DNA of 64,000 nt, from contig NZ_FXAK01000007.1 of NCBI RefSeq assembly GCF_900177515.1, positions 1,534,501 to 1,598,500 of the forward strand, written 5' to 3'. The notes beneath the pieces were generated by a model, which had not been told where the DNA came from, did not search any database, and saw only the letters and a program-made list of their open reading frames with translations. The stretch is from Azospirillum oryzae (GTDB lineage: Bacteria; Pseudomonadota; Alphaproteobacteria; Azospirillales; Azospirillaceae). Below, piece by piece: positions 44,435-54,814 of this stretch (position 1 is the first letter of the stretch; every line of letters begins with the position of its first letter). The position numbers and the translations under genes are program-made.

Positions 44435-45781
44435 ATGTCGCACGCTGCCCAGACTCAATCGATCATTGATCGGATCACCTTCCTGCGCATCGACGAGGCG
44501 ACGAAGGCGACGCTGCGGGAGTTCCAGCCCTATCTGGCGCAGCGCATCGATCAGATTCTCGAGGAATTCTACGGCTATCTCCGGTCGGTGCCGCAGGTGG
44601 CGCCGATGCTGGTCAATCCCGCGGTGACCGGCCGGGCGCGCGAGCTGCAGAAGCAGCACTGGCTGCGCAACGTCTTCACCGGCACATTCGACGAGGCTTA
44701 TGTCAGCCAAGTCCTGAAGATCGGGCAGACGCACCAGCGCATCGGGCTCGAACCGCGCTGGTATACCGGCGCCTACTGCTTCACCCTGAACAAGCTGATC
44801 GAGCTGGCCGCCCAGATCCACCGCAAGAAGCCGGAAAAGCTGTCGCAGCTGCTCCAGGCCATCAACAAGGCGGTGTTCCTGGACATGGACCTCGCCACCT
44901 CGGTCTATATCGACCTGAACACCGCCGCGATCATCGCGCGGGAACTGGGCAGCACCGCCGACAGCTTCGAACGCGAGGTGAAGGGCGTGGTCCAGGCGGT
45001 GGCGAGCGCAGCCCAGCAGCTGCAGGGCACCGCCCAGGCGATGAGCCGTACCGCCGAAACGACGAGCGAGCAGTCGACCCAGGTCGCCGCCGCCGCGGAA
45101 GAGGCGTCCGTCAACATCCAGACCGTCGCCGCGGCGGCGGAGGAGCTGACCGCCTCGATCGGCGAGATCAGCCATCAGGTGACCCAGTCGGCCGCCATCG
45201 CCAATGCCGCGATGACGGAAGCCGAACGGACCAATGCCACGGTGCAGGGGCTTGCCGACGCCGCCAGCCGAATTGGTCAGGTGGTGAAGCTGATCCACGA
45301 CATCGCCAGCCAGACCAACCTACTGGCGTTGAACGCCACCATCGAGGCGGCGCGCGCCGGCGAGGCCGGCAAGGGATTCGCGGTCGTGGCGAGCGAAGTG
45401 AAGAGCCTCGCCAACCAGACCGCCAAGGCGACGGAAGAGATCAACTCGCAGATCGGGGCCGTCCAGGGCGCGACCCAGGAAGCGGTCGGCGCCATCCGCT
45501 CCATCTCCGGCACAATCGCGCGAATCAACGAGATCTCCACCTCCATCGCCACCGCCATGGAGGAACAGGGTGCCGCCACGACCGAGATCGCCCGCAACGT
45601 CCAGCAGGCCTCGATCGGCACCCGCGAGGTCAGCGAGACCATCGTCGCGGTGAATGCGTCCGCCAACAGCGCCGGAGAAGAGGCCCGCGAGGTGCTGGAG
45701 GCGACCAACGAACTGTCGCGTCAGTCCAACACCCTGCGGACAGAGGTCGAACGCTTCCTTGCCCGCGTCCGCGCCGGCTGA
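44435..45781 (+). CDS. Globin-coupled sensor chemoreceptor (HemAT-like), soluble
   Basis: A 448-residue cytoplasmic chemoreceptor with an N-terminal protoglobin domain (about 10-165) instead of membrane segments and a C-terminal signalling domain (about 180-445) with QTNLLALNATIEAARAGEAG. The proximal heme ligand is probably H100 in KIGQTHQRIGLEPRWYTGAY, the typical globin-coupled-sensor block. HemAT proteins sense oxygen and steer aerotaxis; gas specificity here is inference. GGGAGAGGGG precedes the ATG. A strong bidirectional terminator follows. Confidence 0.93.
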   Translation: MSHAAQTQSIIDRITFLRIDEATKATLREFQPYLAQRIDQILEEFYGYLRSVPQVAPMLVNPAVTGRARELQKQHWLRNVFTGTFDEAYVSQVLKIGQTHQRIGLEPRWYTGAYCFTLNKLIELAAQIHRKKPEKLSQLLQAINKAVFLDMDLATSVYIDLNTAAIIARELGSTADSFEREVKGVVQAVASAAQQLQGTAQAMSRTAETTSEQSTQVAAAAEEASVNIQTVAAAAEELTASIGEISHQVTQSAAIANAAMTEAERTNATVQGLADAASRIGQVVKLIHDIASQTNLLALNATIEAARAGEAGKGFAVVASEVKSLANQTAKATEEINSQIGAVQGATQEAVGAIRSISGTIARINEISTSIATAMEEQGAATTEIARNVQQASIGTREVSETIVAVNASANSAGEEAREVLEATNELSRQSNTLRTEVERFLARVRAG

Positions 45782-45804
45782 TCCCGTCCGCAGGTCTGCC
45801 AACG

Positions 45805-45837
45805 AAAAAGGCGCGTTCCACGGAACGCGCCTTTTTC
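45805..45837. terminator. Bidirectional terminator
   Basis: AAAAAGGCGCGTTCC pairs with GGAACGCGCCTTTTT, with A- and T-runs on both sides. It serves the chemoreceptor gene and the convergent small gene. Confidence 0.92.
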
Positions 45838-45880
45838 ATTTGAATGCGGTGAACCATCCAATCCGCCCTCGTAGGGCGGC

Positions 45881-46051
45881 TCACGGCATCGTGCGGACGA
45901 CCAGATCGCTGACCGGAATATTTTCGGCCTGAGCGGCACGACGAACATCATCGGCGCTGCGCCAATGGCTGCGACCGCCCAGGCTGGTGAGAACACCGCC
46001 CCGCATCGCGACGAACAGACCCGTACGCCCCAGATTGACGATTCTCATCAT
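45881..46051 (-). CDS. Small hypothetical protein (56 residues)
   Basis: A 56-residue protein starting MMRIVNLGRTGLFVAMRGG and ending VVRTMP, with a short hydrophobic N-terminal stretch and a basic/acidic helix (RSADDVRRAAQAENI). No family recognised. The double ATG at 46051/46048 follows GGGCGGGGGTG, a good ribosome binding site, and the gene is convergent with the chemoreceptor, sharing its bidirectional terminator. These points make it likely real. Confidence 0.6.
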   Translation of the reverse strand: MMRIVNLGRTGLFVAMRGGVLTSLGGRSHWRSADDVRRAAQAENIPVSDLVVRTMP

Positions 46052-46440
46052 GATTTCACCCCCGCCCGGTCTCGTGCATTTTAGCAAATTTATTTAGATG
46101 CTTTCTCTGGCAGAGAATATCTCTCTGCTCAAAAGAGGTATCAGCACCTGCCGTATCACGTCAATAAGACTTCCGTCATTCAACCCCATGACGATTTCAT
46201 GGGTCACTCTTCATCCGAAAGCCTTAATCTTCATCCCACCACCGTCCTATATTGACTTGTATTCGTTTTATCCGAAAATTTTATATATTTTGCTACGTCC
46301 GTGAGATGGCTCCGCCTGTCCAAAAGCCTTATCCCGACAGCACCACGTGGGAACGAGCGCGTGCCGTGTAGGGTTGTCACCGAAAGCCGCTGTCCAATCG
46401 ACGGCATGCAGCGGGGAAGAACCTGCGAGGCATCGGCATC
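46052..46440. other. AT-rich intergenic region
   Basis: This 389-bp gap is notably AT-rich. It contains a perfect hairpin CCCATGA-CGATT-TCATGGG (46185-46203) and a promoter-like TTGACT followed by AT-rich sequence (about 46252-46285) pointing toward the GNAT gene. A 68-codon frame at 46098-46304 has no ribosome binding site and an unlikely composition, so I do not call it a gene. Confidence 0.45.
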
Positions 46441-47085
46441 ATGGCAACTGCACACCGCCGCACCGGTCCTTACGGTACGGCCAACAACGACAGTCTTGGC
46501 ACCGAGCCGGGAGAGAATGGCGGCAAGGGCACCATCCTTGCGCTGCCACTGACGATCCGTCCAGCAAGGCAGGAGGATTTGCCGACCCTGGAGTGGTATG
46601 GCCTGCACACACCCCATCGCGAGATCATAGCCGGCGCCTTCCGTCTGCAGGAACGCGGCGACGGCTCCATGTTGTTGGCCGACGTCAACGGCTTCCCCGC
46701 CGGGCAAATCTGCATCGACTTCCTGCGCAAGCGGCCGAGTGGCCGGGCCACGCTGTGGGCTTTGCGGGTGTTCCAGCCCTTCCGGGGCCTCGGCATCGGC
46801 GGCCGGCTGGTGCGGGAGGCCGAACAGGTGGTGATCCAGCGCGCAGTTCCGTATGCCGAATTGGGCGTCGACCGGGACAATGCCGGTGTCCTGCCCTTTT
46901 ATGAGCGGCTGGGATACGAACATTGCGGCCGGGAACGCGGCCAGTTCCTCTACCACACGCCCGAAGGACGACTGGTCCGCGTCGCCATCGATCAATGGCT
47001 TCTGCACAAGCGAATGGCCGAAGGCGCTGAGCCCGCCACCGCGGGAGCCGACAACGGTCGTTGCCTGCGACTGGCGGGAGACTAA
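46441..47085 (+). CDS. GNAT-family N-acetyltransferase
   Basis: A 214-residue protein with a GNAT domain from about residue 37 (LTIRPARQEDLPTLEWY). The acetyl-CoA loop is FRGLGIGGRLVREAE, preceded by the beta-4 strand ATLWALRVFQPF, and LGVDRDNAGVLPFYERLGYEHCG is the C-terminal part. The first 35 residues are a poorly conserved-looking extension, so the true start could be internal. The substrate is unknown. It is convergent with the next gene, the stops being 3 bp apart. Confidence 0.85.
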   Translation: MATAHRRTGPYGTANNDSLGTEPGENGGKGTILALPLTIRPARQEDLPTLEWYGLHTPHREIIAGAFRLQERGDGSMLLADVNGFPAGQICIDFLRKRPSGRATLWALRVFQPFRGLGIGGRLVREAEQVVIQRAVPYAELGVDRDNAGVLPFYERLGYEHCGRERGQFLYHTPEGRLVRVAIDQWLLHKRMAEGAEPATAGADNGRCLRLAGD

Positions 47086-47088
47086 CCG

Positions 47089-47577
47089 CTATTCCGCCGC
47101 CAGCGCCGCGCCGGCCGGAAGGGGCACCAGCCGGGACGCCCGCCTGCGCGGCAGGAAGATGCGGGCGCCATCCAGGATGTTGCCCAATTCGCCCATCGCA
47201 TCGACCGCCATGCACAGCGCCACGGGCGGAAGCCAGCGGTCGAACAGTTGCGCCGCCACCTCCGCATCGCCGCCCTGGACCGCGGCCAGGGAATCCAGCA
47301 GGGCCGCCTCGTCGGCGCTGATGCGGCTGCAGGCCGGGCAGCGAATCTCCGGTCTGCGGGCCCCCGCCACCGCGAAAGTGCCGAGCAGCGCGAAGAGCGG
47401 CAGCAGCGCGGTGTTCGGCACGCCGGCCACATTCAGTCCGATGCGCATCGACGCCATCGCCCCGGCGGTGCCGGCGCGGAACCACTGGCGGACGCCTGTC
47501 AACAGAGCCCGTTCGGCCGTCGTCAGGTCCGTCACAGTCCAGGGCGACGGCCGCCCTTCTTCCATCGTCCCGCACAT
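47089..47577 (-). CDS. Hypothetical protein (162 residues)
   Basis: A 162-residue protein I do not recognise. It has a hydrophobic segment (NVAGVPNTALLPLFALLGTFAVAG, about 49-72, written here in full family-free form), a CPAC pair after it, and an acidic helix-rich second half (DEAALLDSLAAVQGGDAEVAAQLF region). It starts MCGTMEEGRP behind AAGGAG. It may be a small membrane-associated or metal-binding protein; nothing more can be said. Confidence 0.6.
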   Translation of the reverse strand: MCGTMEEGRPSPWTVTDLTTAERALLTGVRQWFRAGTAGAMASMRIGLNVAGVPNTALLPLFALLGTFAVAGARRPEIRCPACSRISADEAALLDSLAAVQGGDAEVAAQLFDRWLPPVALCMAVDAMGELGNILDGARIFLPRRRASRLVPLPAGAALAAE

Positions 47578-47764
47578 GCCGCAGCTCCTTCATCCGGTTG
47601 CAGGACCATCCTAGCGCCTCTTTCTTCTAATTGCGAGTCATTCTTATTTGCGTTCATGCCTGTGACAAAAATCGGGCGCCCGTGACAGCGGGAACGCCGG
47701 AAAGGTCGCGTTAACGAACCGCGGCAATCCTGAACCGACTCGCAGTACAGGGGGATCGGTGGGG

Positions 47765-48934
47765 ATGATTCGGACACTACGGGGAGCTGTTCTCGGACTG
47801 GTGGCGGTGATCGGAATTGCTGTTGCGGCGGGCATGACGGTGGCCCATCCGGCGGCGGCCCAGATCGTTCTGAAATCCGCTTATGGGGAGACGTCGCTGG
47901 CCGGCCCAGCCAAGGCGCGCGGTGCGGTGGTGTGGAGCCACGGCCGGTCGGTGGATTCCGAGGATTCGGAGGCGCCCACCCCGCTCTACATGAAGGCGTT
48001 GCGCGATGCCGGCTGGGACGTCTACCGGTTGGACCGCATGCGCGTCAGCGACACGCTGCCCAACAGCTCCCGCGCGCTCGCCAGCTATTCGGAAGCGCTG
48101 AAGGCCAAGGGCTATCGCCGGGTCGCCCTGACCGGCCAATCCTTCGGCGCCTTCATCTCCCTGATCGCCGCCGGACAGACCAACGCCATCGACGCCGTCA
48201 TCGCCACCGCCCCCGCAGCCTTCGGCAACTTCACCGAGGCCTTTGACAGTTATCGCGAGAACGCCGCCCAGCTCTGGCCGATCCTGCGCGGCGTTCGCCA
48301 GGCGCGGGTGATGATGTTCTTCTTCCATGGGGACGATTTCGATCCGGGCGGGCGCGCCGAGCCGGCCCGCAACATCCTGTCCCAACGCGGCCTGAGCAGC
48401 CTGATCGTCGACCAGCCGTCTCTGCTGACCGGCCATGGCGCCGCCAACACCGGCCTGTTCGTCCGCCGCTTCGGCGCCTGCATCGTCCGCTTCGCCGAAG
48501 AGCCGCCGACCCCGAACGACCCGCCCTGCGACGAATCCTGGGGCCGCAGCCCAAGCGCGGAACTGCTGCAGGCCGCCCTGCCCGCCAACGCGTCGGGCTC
48601 GGCCAAGGGCAACGACGCCACGGCGACGCTCCGCCCCTACATGGGCATGTGGTACGGCAGCTACATCAACGGCCGCGAGGTCGCACTGTCGGTGGAAAAA
48701 GCGGAGGGCGACGCCGTCTATGCCGATTATGTGCTGGGCGCCGGCATGGAAGCCGACCAGCCCTTCGAGCGGGTGCGCCGCAAGGGCCGGATCGAGAATG
48801 GCGAACTGGTCTTCGACGAGAAGGGCCGCAACATCCTGCGCTACCGCCTGCGCCCCGACGGCCGCGTTGCCGCGAGTTGGCTGGACAAGGACGGCCACGG
48901 ACGGCTTGACACAGTGCTGCGCCGGGTGAACTGA
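47765..48934 (+). CDS. Exported alpha/beta-hydrolase-fold protein
   Basis: A protein of about 389 residues with a signal peptide (MIRTLRGAVLGLVAVIGIA, PAAAQ cleavage). The alpha/beta-hydrolase part (about 35-235) has GAVVWSHGRSVDSED (oxyanion region), the nucleophile elbow VALTGQSFGAFIS (GxSxG) and a late histidine in LLTGHGAANTG. The C-terminal 120 residues (from about YMGMWYGSYINGREVAL) form a separate small beta domain that resembles a surface-exposed or lipocalin-like unit of unknown role. The ATG at 47765 follows GGGG; a GTG at 47759 is two codons upstream. The substrate is unknown. Confidence 0.75.
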   Translation: MIRTLRGAVLGLVAVIGIAVAAGMTVAHPAAAQIVLKSAYGETSLAGPAKARGAVVWSHGRSVDSEDSEAPTPLYMKALRDAGWDVYRLDRMRVSDTLPNSSRALASYSEALKAKGYRRVALTGQSFGAFISLIAAGQTNAIDAVIATAPAAFGNFTEAFDSYRENAAQLWPILRGVRQARVMMFFFHGDDFDPGGRAEPARNILSQRGLSSLIVDQPSLLTGHGAANTGLFVRRFGACIVRFAEEPPTPNDPPCDESWGRSPSAELLQAALPANASGSAKGNDATATLRPYMGMWYGSYINGREVALSVEKAEGDAVYADYVLGAGMEADQPFERVRRKGRIENGELVFDEKGRNILRYRLRPDGRVAASWLDKDGHGRLDTVLRRVN

Positions 48935-48975
48935 CATCCAGGGCGGCGGGAGTTCAGCCCGCCGCCCTCCCCTCC

Positions 48976-49833
48976 TCAGCCCTCTGCCAGGAAATTGCGG
49001 ACGATGGCGATCTGCTCGTCCGTCATCAGCGACGGGGCGTGGCCGGTGTTGGGGAATTCCACCACCCGCACAAGACCGGACGCCCCCGGCCCGCGCGTCG
49101 CCATCCGCTCCGCCGTCTCGGCGCTCAACAGGTCCGAATCCGCGCCGCGCAGCACCAGCACCGGGCAGCGCACGCGGTCCCACAGCGCCCACAGGTCGAC
49201 GTCGGCGATGGGTGCGGTCTTGAACGCCTCGCCGATGGCGGGATCATAGGCAAGACGGAAGCGGCCGTCGGGCAGCGGACGGGCGCTGTGCTCCGCCATA
49301 TGGCGCCAGCATTCATCGCTGATCGTGCCGAAGCCCATCAGGACGAAGCGCAGGTAAGATTCCAGAGCCGGCAGATCCTCGAACACCGGGTCTTTGCCGA
49401 CATAATCGGCGATCCGCTGCAATCCGGCCTGGGCGATGTAGGGCCCGACGTCGTTGATGACCATCCGGCGGATCGGACTTTTGGCCTGCGCCGCCAACGT
49501 CATGCCGATCAGCCCGCCCATCGAGGTGCCGACCCAGTCCACCGTCTCCACCCCCATGCGGGCGATCACCGCCGCCATGTCGGCGCAATATTGCGGATAG
49601 CCGTAGAGCGCCGGCACCGGCAGCCAATCGCTGCGCCCGCGTCCGACCACGTCCGGGCAGGCCACGCGCCAGCCATCGGCCAGCGCCAGTGCGAGCCGGT
49701 CGAAATCGCGGCCGTTGCGGGTCAGTCCATGGACGCACACTGCCGTCCGTGCGGCGTCGTCACGGCCCCACTGGGTATAGGCGATCTTGTGAAACCCGGC
49801 GGCGCTGAGGCCGAGCAGGCTGCGTTCGGACAT
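48976..49833 (-). CDS. Alpha/beta hydrolase
   Basis: A 285-residue alpha/beta hydrolase of the esterase/epoxide hydrolase type. VCVHGLTRNGRDFDRLA gives the HG oxyanion motif, GTSMGGLIG the nucleophile elbow (about 106-114), VLVLRGADSDLLS the acid region and FPNTGHAPSL the catalytic histidine. The substrate is unknown. I chose ATG 49833 (MSERSLLGLS); the frame is open further upstream into a region that looks like untranslated DNA. Confidence 0.9.
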   Translation of the reverse strand: MSERSLLGLSAAGFHKIAYTQWGRDDAARTAVCVHGLTRNGRDFDRLALALADGWRVACPDVVGRGRSDWLPVPALYGYPQYCADMAAVIARMGVETVDWVGTSMGGLIGMTLAAQAKSPIRRMVINDVGPYIAQAGLQRIADYVGKDPVFEDLPALESYLRFVLMGFGTISDECWRHMAEHSARPLPDGRFRLAYDPAIGEAFKTAPIADVDLWALWDRVRCPVLVLRGADSDLLSAETAERMATRGPGASGLVRVVEFPNTGHAPSLMTDEQIAIVRNFLAEG

Positions 49834-49870
49834 CGGCACGGGCGGGCACTCCTTTTTGGGGAACGGCTTA

Positions 49871-50770
49871 CTATCCCTTTTTCGGCGATTTGGCGCCGCG
49901 TGGCAACTCCGCCTCCGCATCCCGTCCGGCGGCGGCGCGAATGGCCGGCAGCGCCGATGACGCTTCCGTCACCGAAGCGTCGAACGGATGCCGGAGATTG
50001 TCGTAAATGCGGCGGATGACACGGACATAGTTGCGCGTCTCCGCATAGGGAGGAACGCCCTTGTAGCGGTCGACTGCCCGCTCGCCGGCATTGTAGCCGG
50101 CCAGCGCCAGCGTGACGTCGCCCTGGAAATAGGCCAGCAGCCAACGCAGATACTTCACCCCGCCGGTGATGTTCTCCTTCGGGTCGAACACGTCGCCGAC
50201 GCCGAAGCGATCGGCCGTGTCGGGGATCAACTGCATCAGCCCGGCCGCCTCCTTCGGCGATACCGCATCGGTACGGAAGGCGCTTTCCGCCTGGATCACC
50301 GCCAGCACCAGCGCCGGGTCGATGCCGTATTTCGGGGCGATGGCGTTGACCAGCGCCACCACCTCCGCCGGAGGCGGGCCGATCTCGCGCACCGGGCCGC
50401 CACCCGGGCGGCACCAGGGACGGATGCGCCCCATGCGGCCGGGGACATAGTTGACCAGCCGCCGCGCCTCCGGATGCCCGCGCGAGGCGGCGGCGCGCAG
50501 CCATGCAGTGCCGAGCCGGCGGTCCTTGCGCACGCCCTTGCCGAACAGATAGCGGCGGGCCAGCCGGAAGGCGGCGTTGGCGTCGCCCTGCTCGGCCAGT
50601 TCACAATCGGTGGATTTGGACTTAAGCGATGGCGCAGGCAGTTCGGCCACGGCGTCCGGCTTCGTTGCCGATTTGGCATCCGCCGCCATGGCGATGGGTG
50701 CCGACGCGATACCAGCGCCCCACAGCACCAGCACGATCAGCGGCACCCTCACAACACGACGAACCGGCAA
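49871..50770 (-). CDS. Lytic transglycosylase with Sel1-like repeat
   Basis: A 299-residue exported murein-cleaving enzyme. A signal peptide (LIVLVLWGAGIASAPIAMAA) is followed by one Sel1/TPR-like repeat (ANAAFRLARRYLFGKGV, about 65-105) and a SLT domain (about 135-265) with the catalytic glutamate E162 in AVIQAESAFRTDAVSPKEAAGLMQL and the ALAGYNAGERAV block. It probably acts in peptidoglycan remodelling in the periplasm. Confidence 0.93.
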   Translation of the reverse strand: MPVRRVVRVPLIVLVLWGAGIASAPIAMAADAKSATKPDAVAELPAPSLKSKSTDCELAEQGDANAAFRLARRYLFGKGVRKDRRLGTAWLRAAASRGHPEARRLVNYVPGRMGRIRPWCRPGGGPVREIGPPPAEVVALVNAIAPKYGIDPALVLAVIQAESAFRTDAVSPKEAAGLMQLIPDTADRFGVGDVFDPKENITGGVKYLRWLLAYFQGDVTLALAGYNAGERAVDRYKGVPPYAETRNYVRVIRRIYDNLRHPFDASVTEASSALPAIRAAAGRDAEAELPRGAKSPKKG

Positions 50771-50864
50771 ACCTCAACCCTCCTGCGCACCCGCAGCATC
50801 CTGCGGGATGCGGAAGTATGGTGTTGCAACCTGCCGACGACAAGGGCGGGTCGGCAAGGGAAGC

Positions 50865-53006
<2,142 letters not shown>

Positions 53007-53141
53007 GGGGCGGCGATCCGATCAGAGGACGGGTACGGAACGGGAACCGATTATATGGCCGCAACGCCCCCGTCTGTCGAGCGTAGGCTGAGCGGCACTG
53101 CGCCCCGCGCATGCGAAACGCAGTGCCGCCCCGGAATCGCC

Positions 53142-53534
53142 TTACTGTTGTCCCAGCGCCTTCGGGTTCGAGATGCCCAGCCGCGCCTGGACGATGGCCT
53201 CCAGCGAATCCATCAGCACGTCCTGGCCCTCTTGGTCGAAGTCGCCGGCGGCGATCTCGATGCACAGGCGATGCTGCAAGGCCTCAACTCGTTTGCGCAG
53301 ATCGTCGCCGGATAGCCCATCGTCTGCGTCCTCGCCATAGAGCAGGGCAAGCGCCGCCAGCATCGAATGGCCGGCGGTGTCCAACCCCTTCAACTCGCGC
53401 TCGGCAATCTCCAGCGCGTTGGCGACCATCAGCGCGGCGAAGCGAGCTTCCGGCGCCACATGGGGAAGTACATCGGCACGGAAGGTGGAGGCGGCGATCT
53501 GCAGAAGACCGCGGGCGTCGGGATTGGCGCGCAT
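53142..53534 (-). CDS. DUF6285-type protein
   Basis: A 130-residue alpha-helical protein starting MRANPDARGLLQIAASTFRADVLPHV, with LMVANALEIAERELKG and a C-terminal LMDSLEAIVQARLGISNP. This matches the DUF6285 family, usually found next to phosphotransferases and acyl-CoA dehydrogenases. Its ATG overlaps the upstream phosphotransferase stop (TGATG), so it is translationally coupled. No acyl-CoA dehydrogenase gene is next to it here. Confidence 0.75.
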   Translation of the reverse strand: MRANPDARGLLQIAASTFRADVLPHVAPEARFAALMVANALEIAERELKGLDTAGHSMLAALALLYGEDADDGLSGDDLRKRVEALQHRLCIEIAAGDFDQEGQDVLMDSLEAIVQARLGISNPKALGQQ

Positions 53535-54616
53535 CAGGCTACCTTCTCCACCGCGCCGGTCGCCATGCCGCCGATGGAGCGGAGATGGCGCAGCATGTCC
53601 ATCTCGATCTCCGGCAGCATTCGCCCGGTCAGCGCCAGTTCCAGCGACGGCTCTGCGCCGGAGCTGTGGCGCAGGCCCTGCTCCACCGCGATGGCCGCCC
53701 AGCGCAGGTAAGCGGCCGTCTCCCAATAGGCGACGCGCAACGGATCGACACGGCGGCCGGAGGTCTCCTCATAGCCGGCATAGAAATCCGCGCGGTCGGC
53801 GATGCCGCCTGCCTCCCGGTCAGGACGGCGGAACCGCCAGGAACGGGCGCAGAACCAGCCGAGATCCTCCATCGGGTCGCTGAATCCGGCGAACTCCCAA
53901 TCCAGGATCGCGGTCAGGGCGCCGTCCTTGACCAGATAGTTGCCGGTACGGAAATCGCGATGGCATAGCACCACCGCACCCGGCAGCGGCGCGTTTACCT
54001 CCATCCAGCGCAGGCCCCAGGCGATCACCGGGTCGCGGCGCCCCAGATCGCCGAACCAGCGGCGATACTGAGCCAGCGTCTCCTGCGCCGGGCATTCCGG
54101 CGCGTCGCCCAGCCTCTCCAGCCCCTCGGTCTCCGGGGTGATCCGATGCAGCAGGCCAAGCTGCCTGCCAAGCTCCCGCGCCAGTTCCGGCTGAGCCGCT
54201 TCCGACCGCGTCACCGCATGGCCGGCGCCCAGTCCCTCGGCGCGCCGCATGATGTAGAAGTCATGGCCCAGCACGGCGGGGTCGTCGCAGGCGAACAGCG
54301 GCTCCGGCGCCGACACTCCGCCGGCGAAGGCGGCCCGCAGCACAACGAACTCCCGCAGCTTGCCGATGCTGGCCGAAATACGTCCGCCTCCCTCGGCCCG
54401 CAGCACACAGGCGTGACGGCCGGCTAGCGGCCCGCCGTCGATGTCCAGGGTCACCGCAAGATTCAGGGAGATCGCGCCACCGCCGAGCCGTCCATCCTCC
54501 GTCACCACGACGCGGGATGCACCGGCCTGCGCGGCCAGCCAGTTTTCCAGACGAACGCGATTGTCGCCCGACAGCAGCGATGGCGTGGACTGGTCGGACG
54601 CTTTGACGACGTGCAT
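53534..54616 (-). CDS. Phosphotransferase-family protein (APH/ACAD10-like)
   Basis: A 360-residue kinase-fold protein of the aminoglycoside phosphotransferase superfamily, like the kinase domain of ACAD10/11. The catalytic loop is VVLCHRDFRTGNYLV (His, Asp, Asn) and the metal-binding region AILDWEFAGFSDPMEDLGWF. ACAD10-type kinases phosphorylate hydroxyacyl-CoA before beta-oxidation-like steps; that role is inference. I chose ATG 54616 with GGAGGGAGAACGCC upstream. It is followed by the coupled DUF6285 gene. Confidence 0.85.
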   Translation of the reverse strand: MHVVKASDQSTPSLLSGDNRVRLENWLAAQAGASRVVVTEDGRLGGGAISLNLAVTLDIDGGPLAGRHACVLRAEGGGRISASIGKLREFVVLRAAFAGGVSAPEPLFACDDPAVLGHDFYIMRRAEGLGAGHAVTRSEAAQPELARELGRQLGLLHRITPETEGLERLGDAPECPAQETLAQYRRWFGDLGRRDPVIAWGLRWMEVNAPLPGAVVLCHRDFRTGNYLVKDGALTAILDWEFAGFSDPMEDLGWFCARSWRFRRPDREAGGIADRADFYAGYEETSGRRVDPLRVAYWETAAYLRWAAIAVEQGLRHSSGAEPSLELALTGRMLPEIEMDMLRHLRSIGGMATGAVEKVA

Positions 54617-54745
54617 GGCGTTCTCCCTCCAGAGGTTGCATGGCGCGTTGGTTCGCGCGTCCTTATCGATTTCAGCCGTCGATGGTAGGCACGAAGCGCT
54701 GTTGCCGACAAGTTTCACCTTGGTGAGAAAAGCACCCCTACCCCC

Positions 54746-54790
54746 AAAAAAGTCGGCCCCTCCCCCGCCGATCGGGCGGGAAAGGGGCCG
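54746..54790 (-). terminator. Rho-independent terminator after the GH17-GT2 gene
   Basis: On the minus strand CGGCCCCTTTCCCGCC pairs with GGCGGGGGAGGGGCCG and is followed by ACTTTTTTGGG. It lies 25-70 bp past the stop at 54815. Confidence 0.85.
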
Positions 54791-54814
54791 CATCTTGCAT
54801 CAGGTGGAAAGTGG

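Noticed and set aside
46098..46304. 68-codon frame in the AT-rich gap
   Set aside because: No ribosome binding site and an unlikely composition; the region is probably non-coding.
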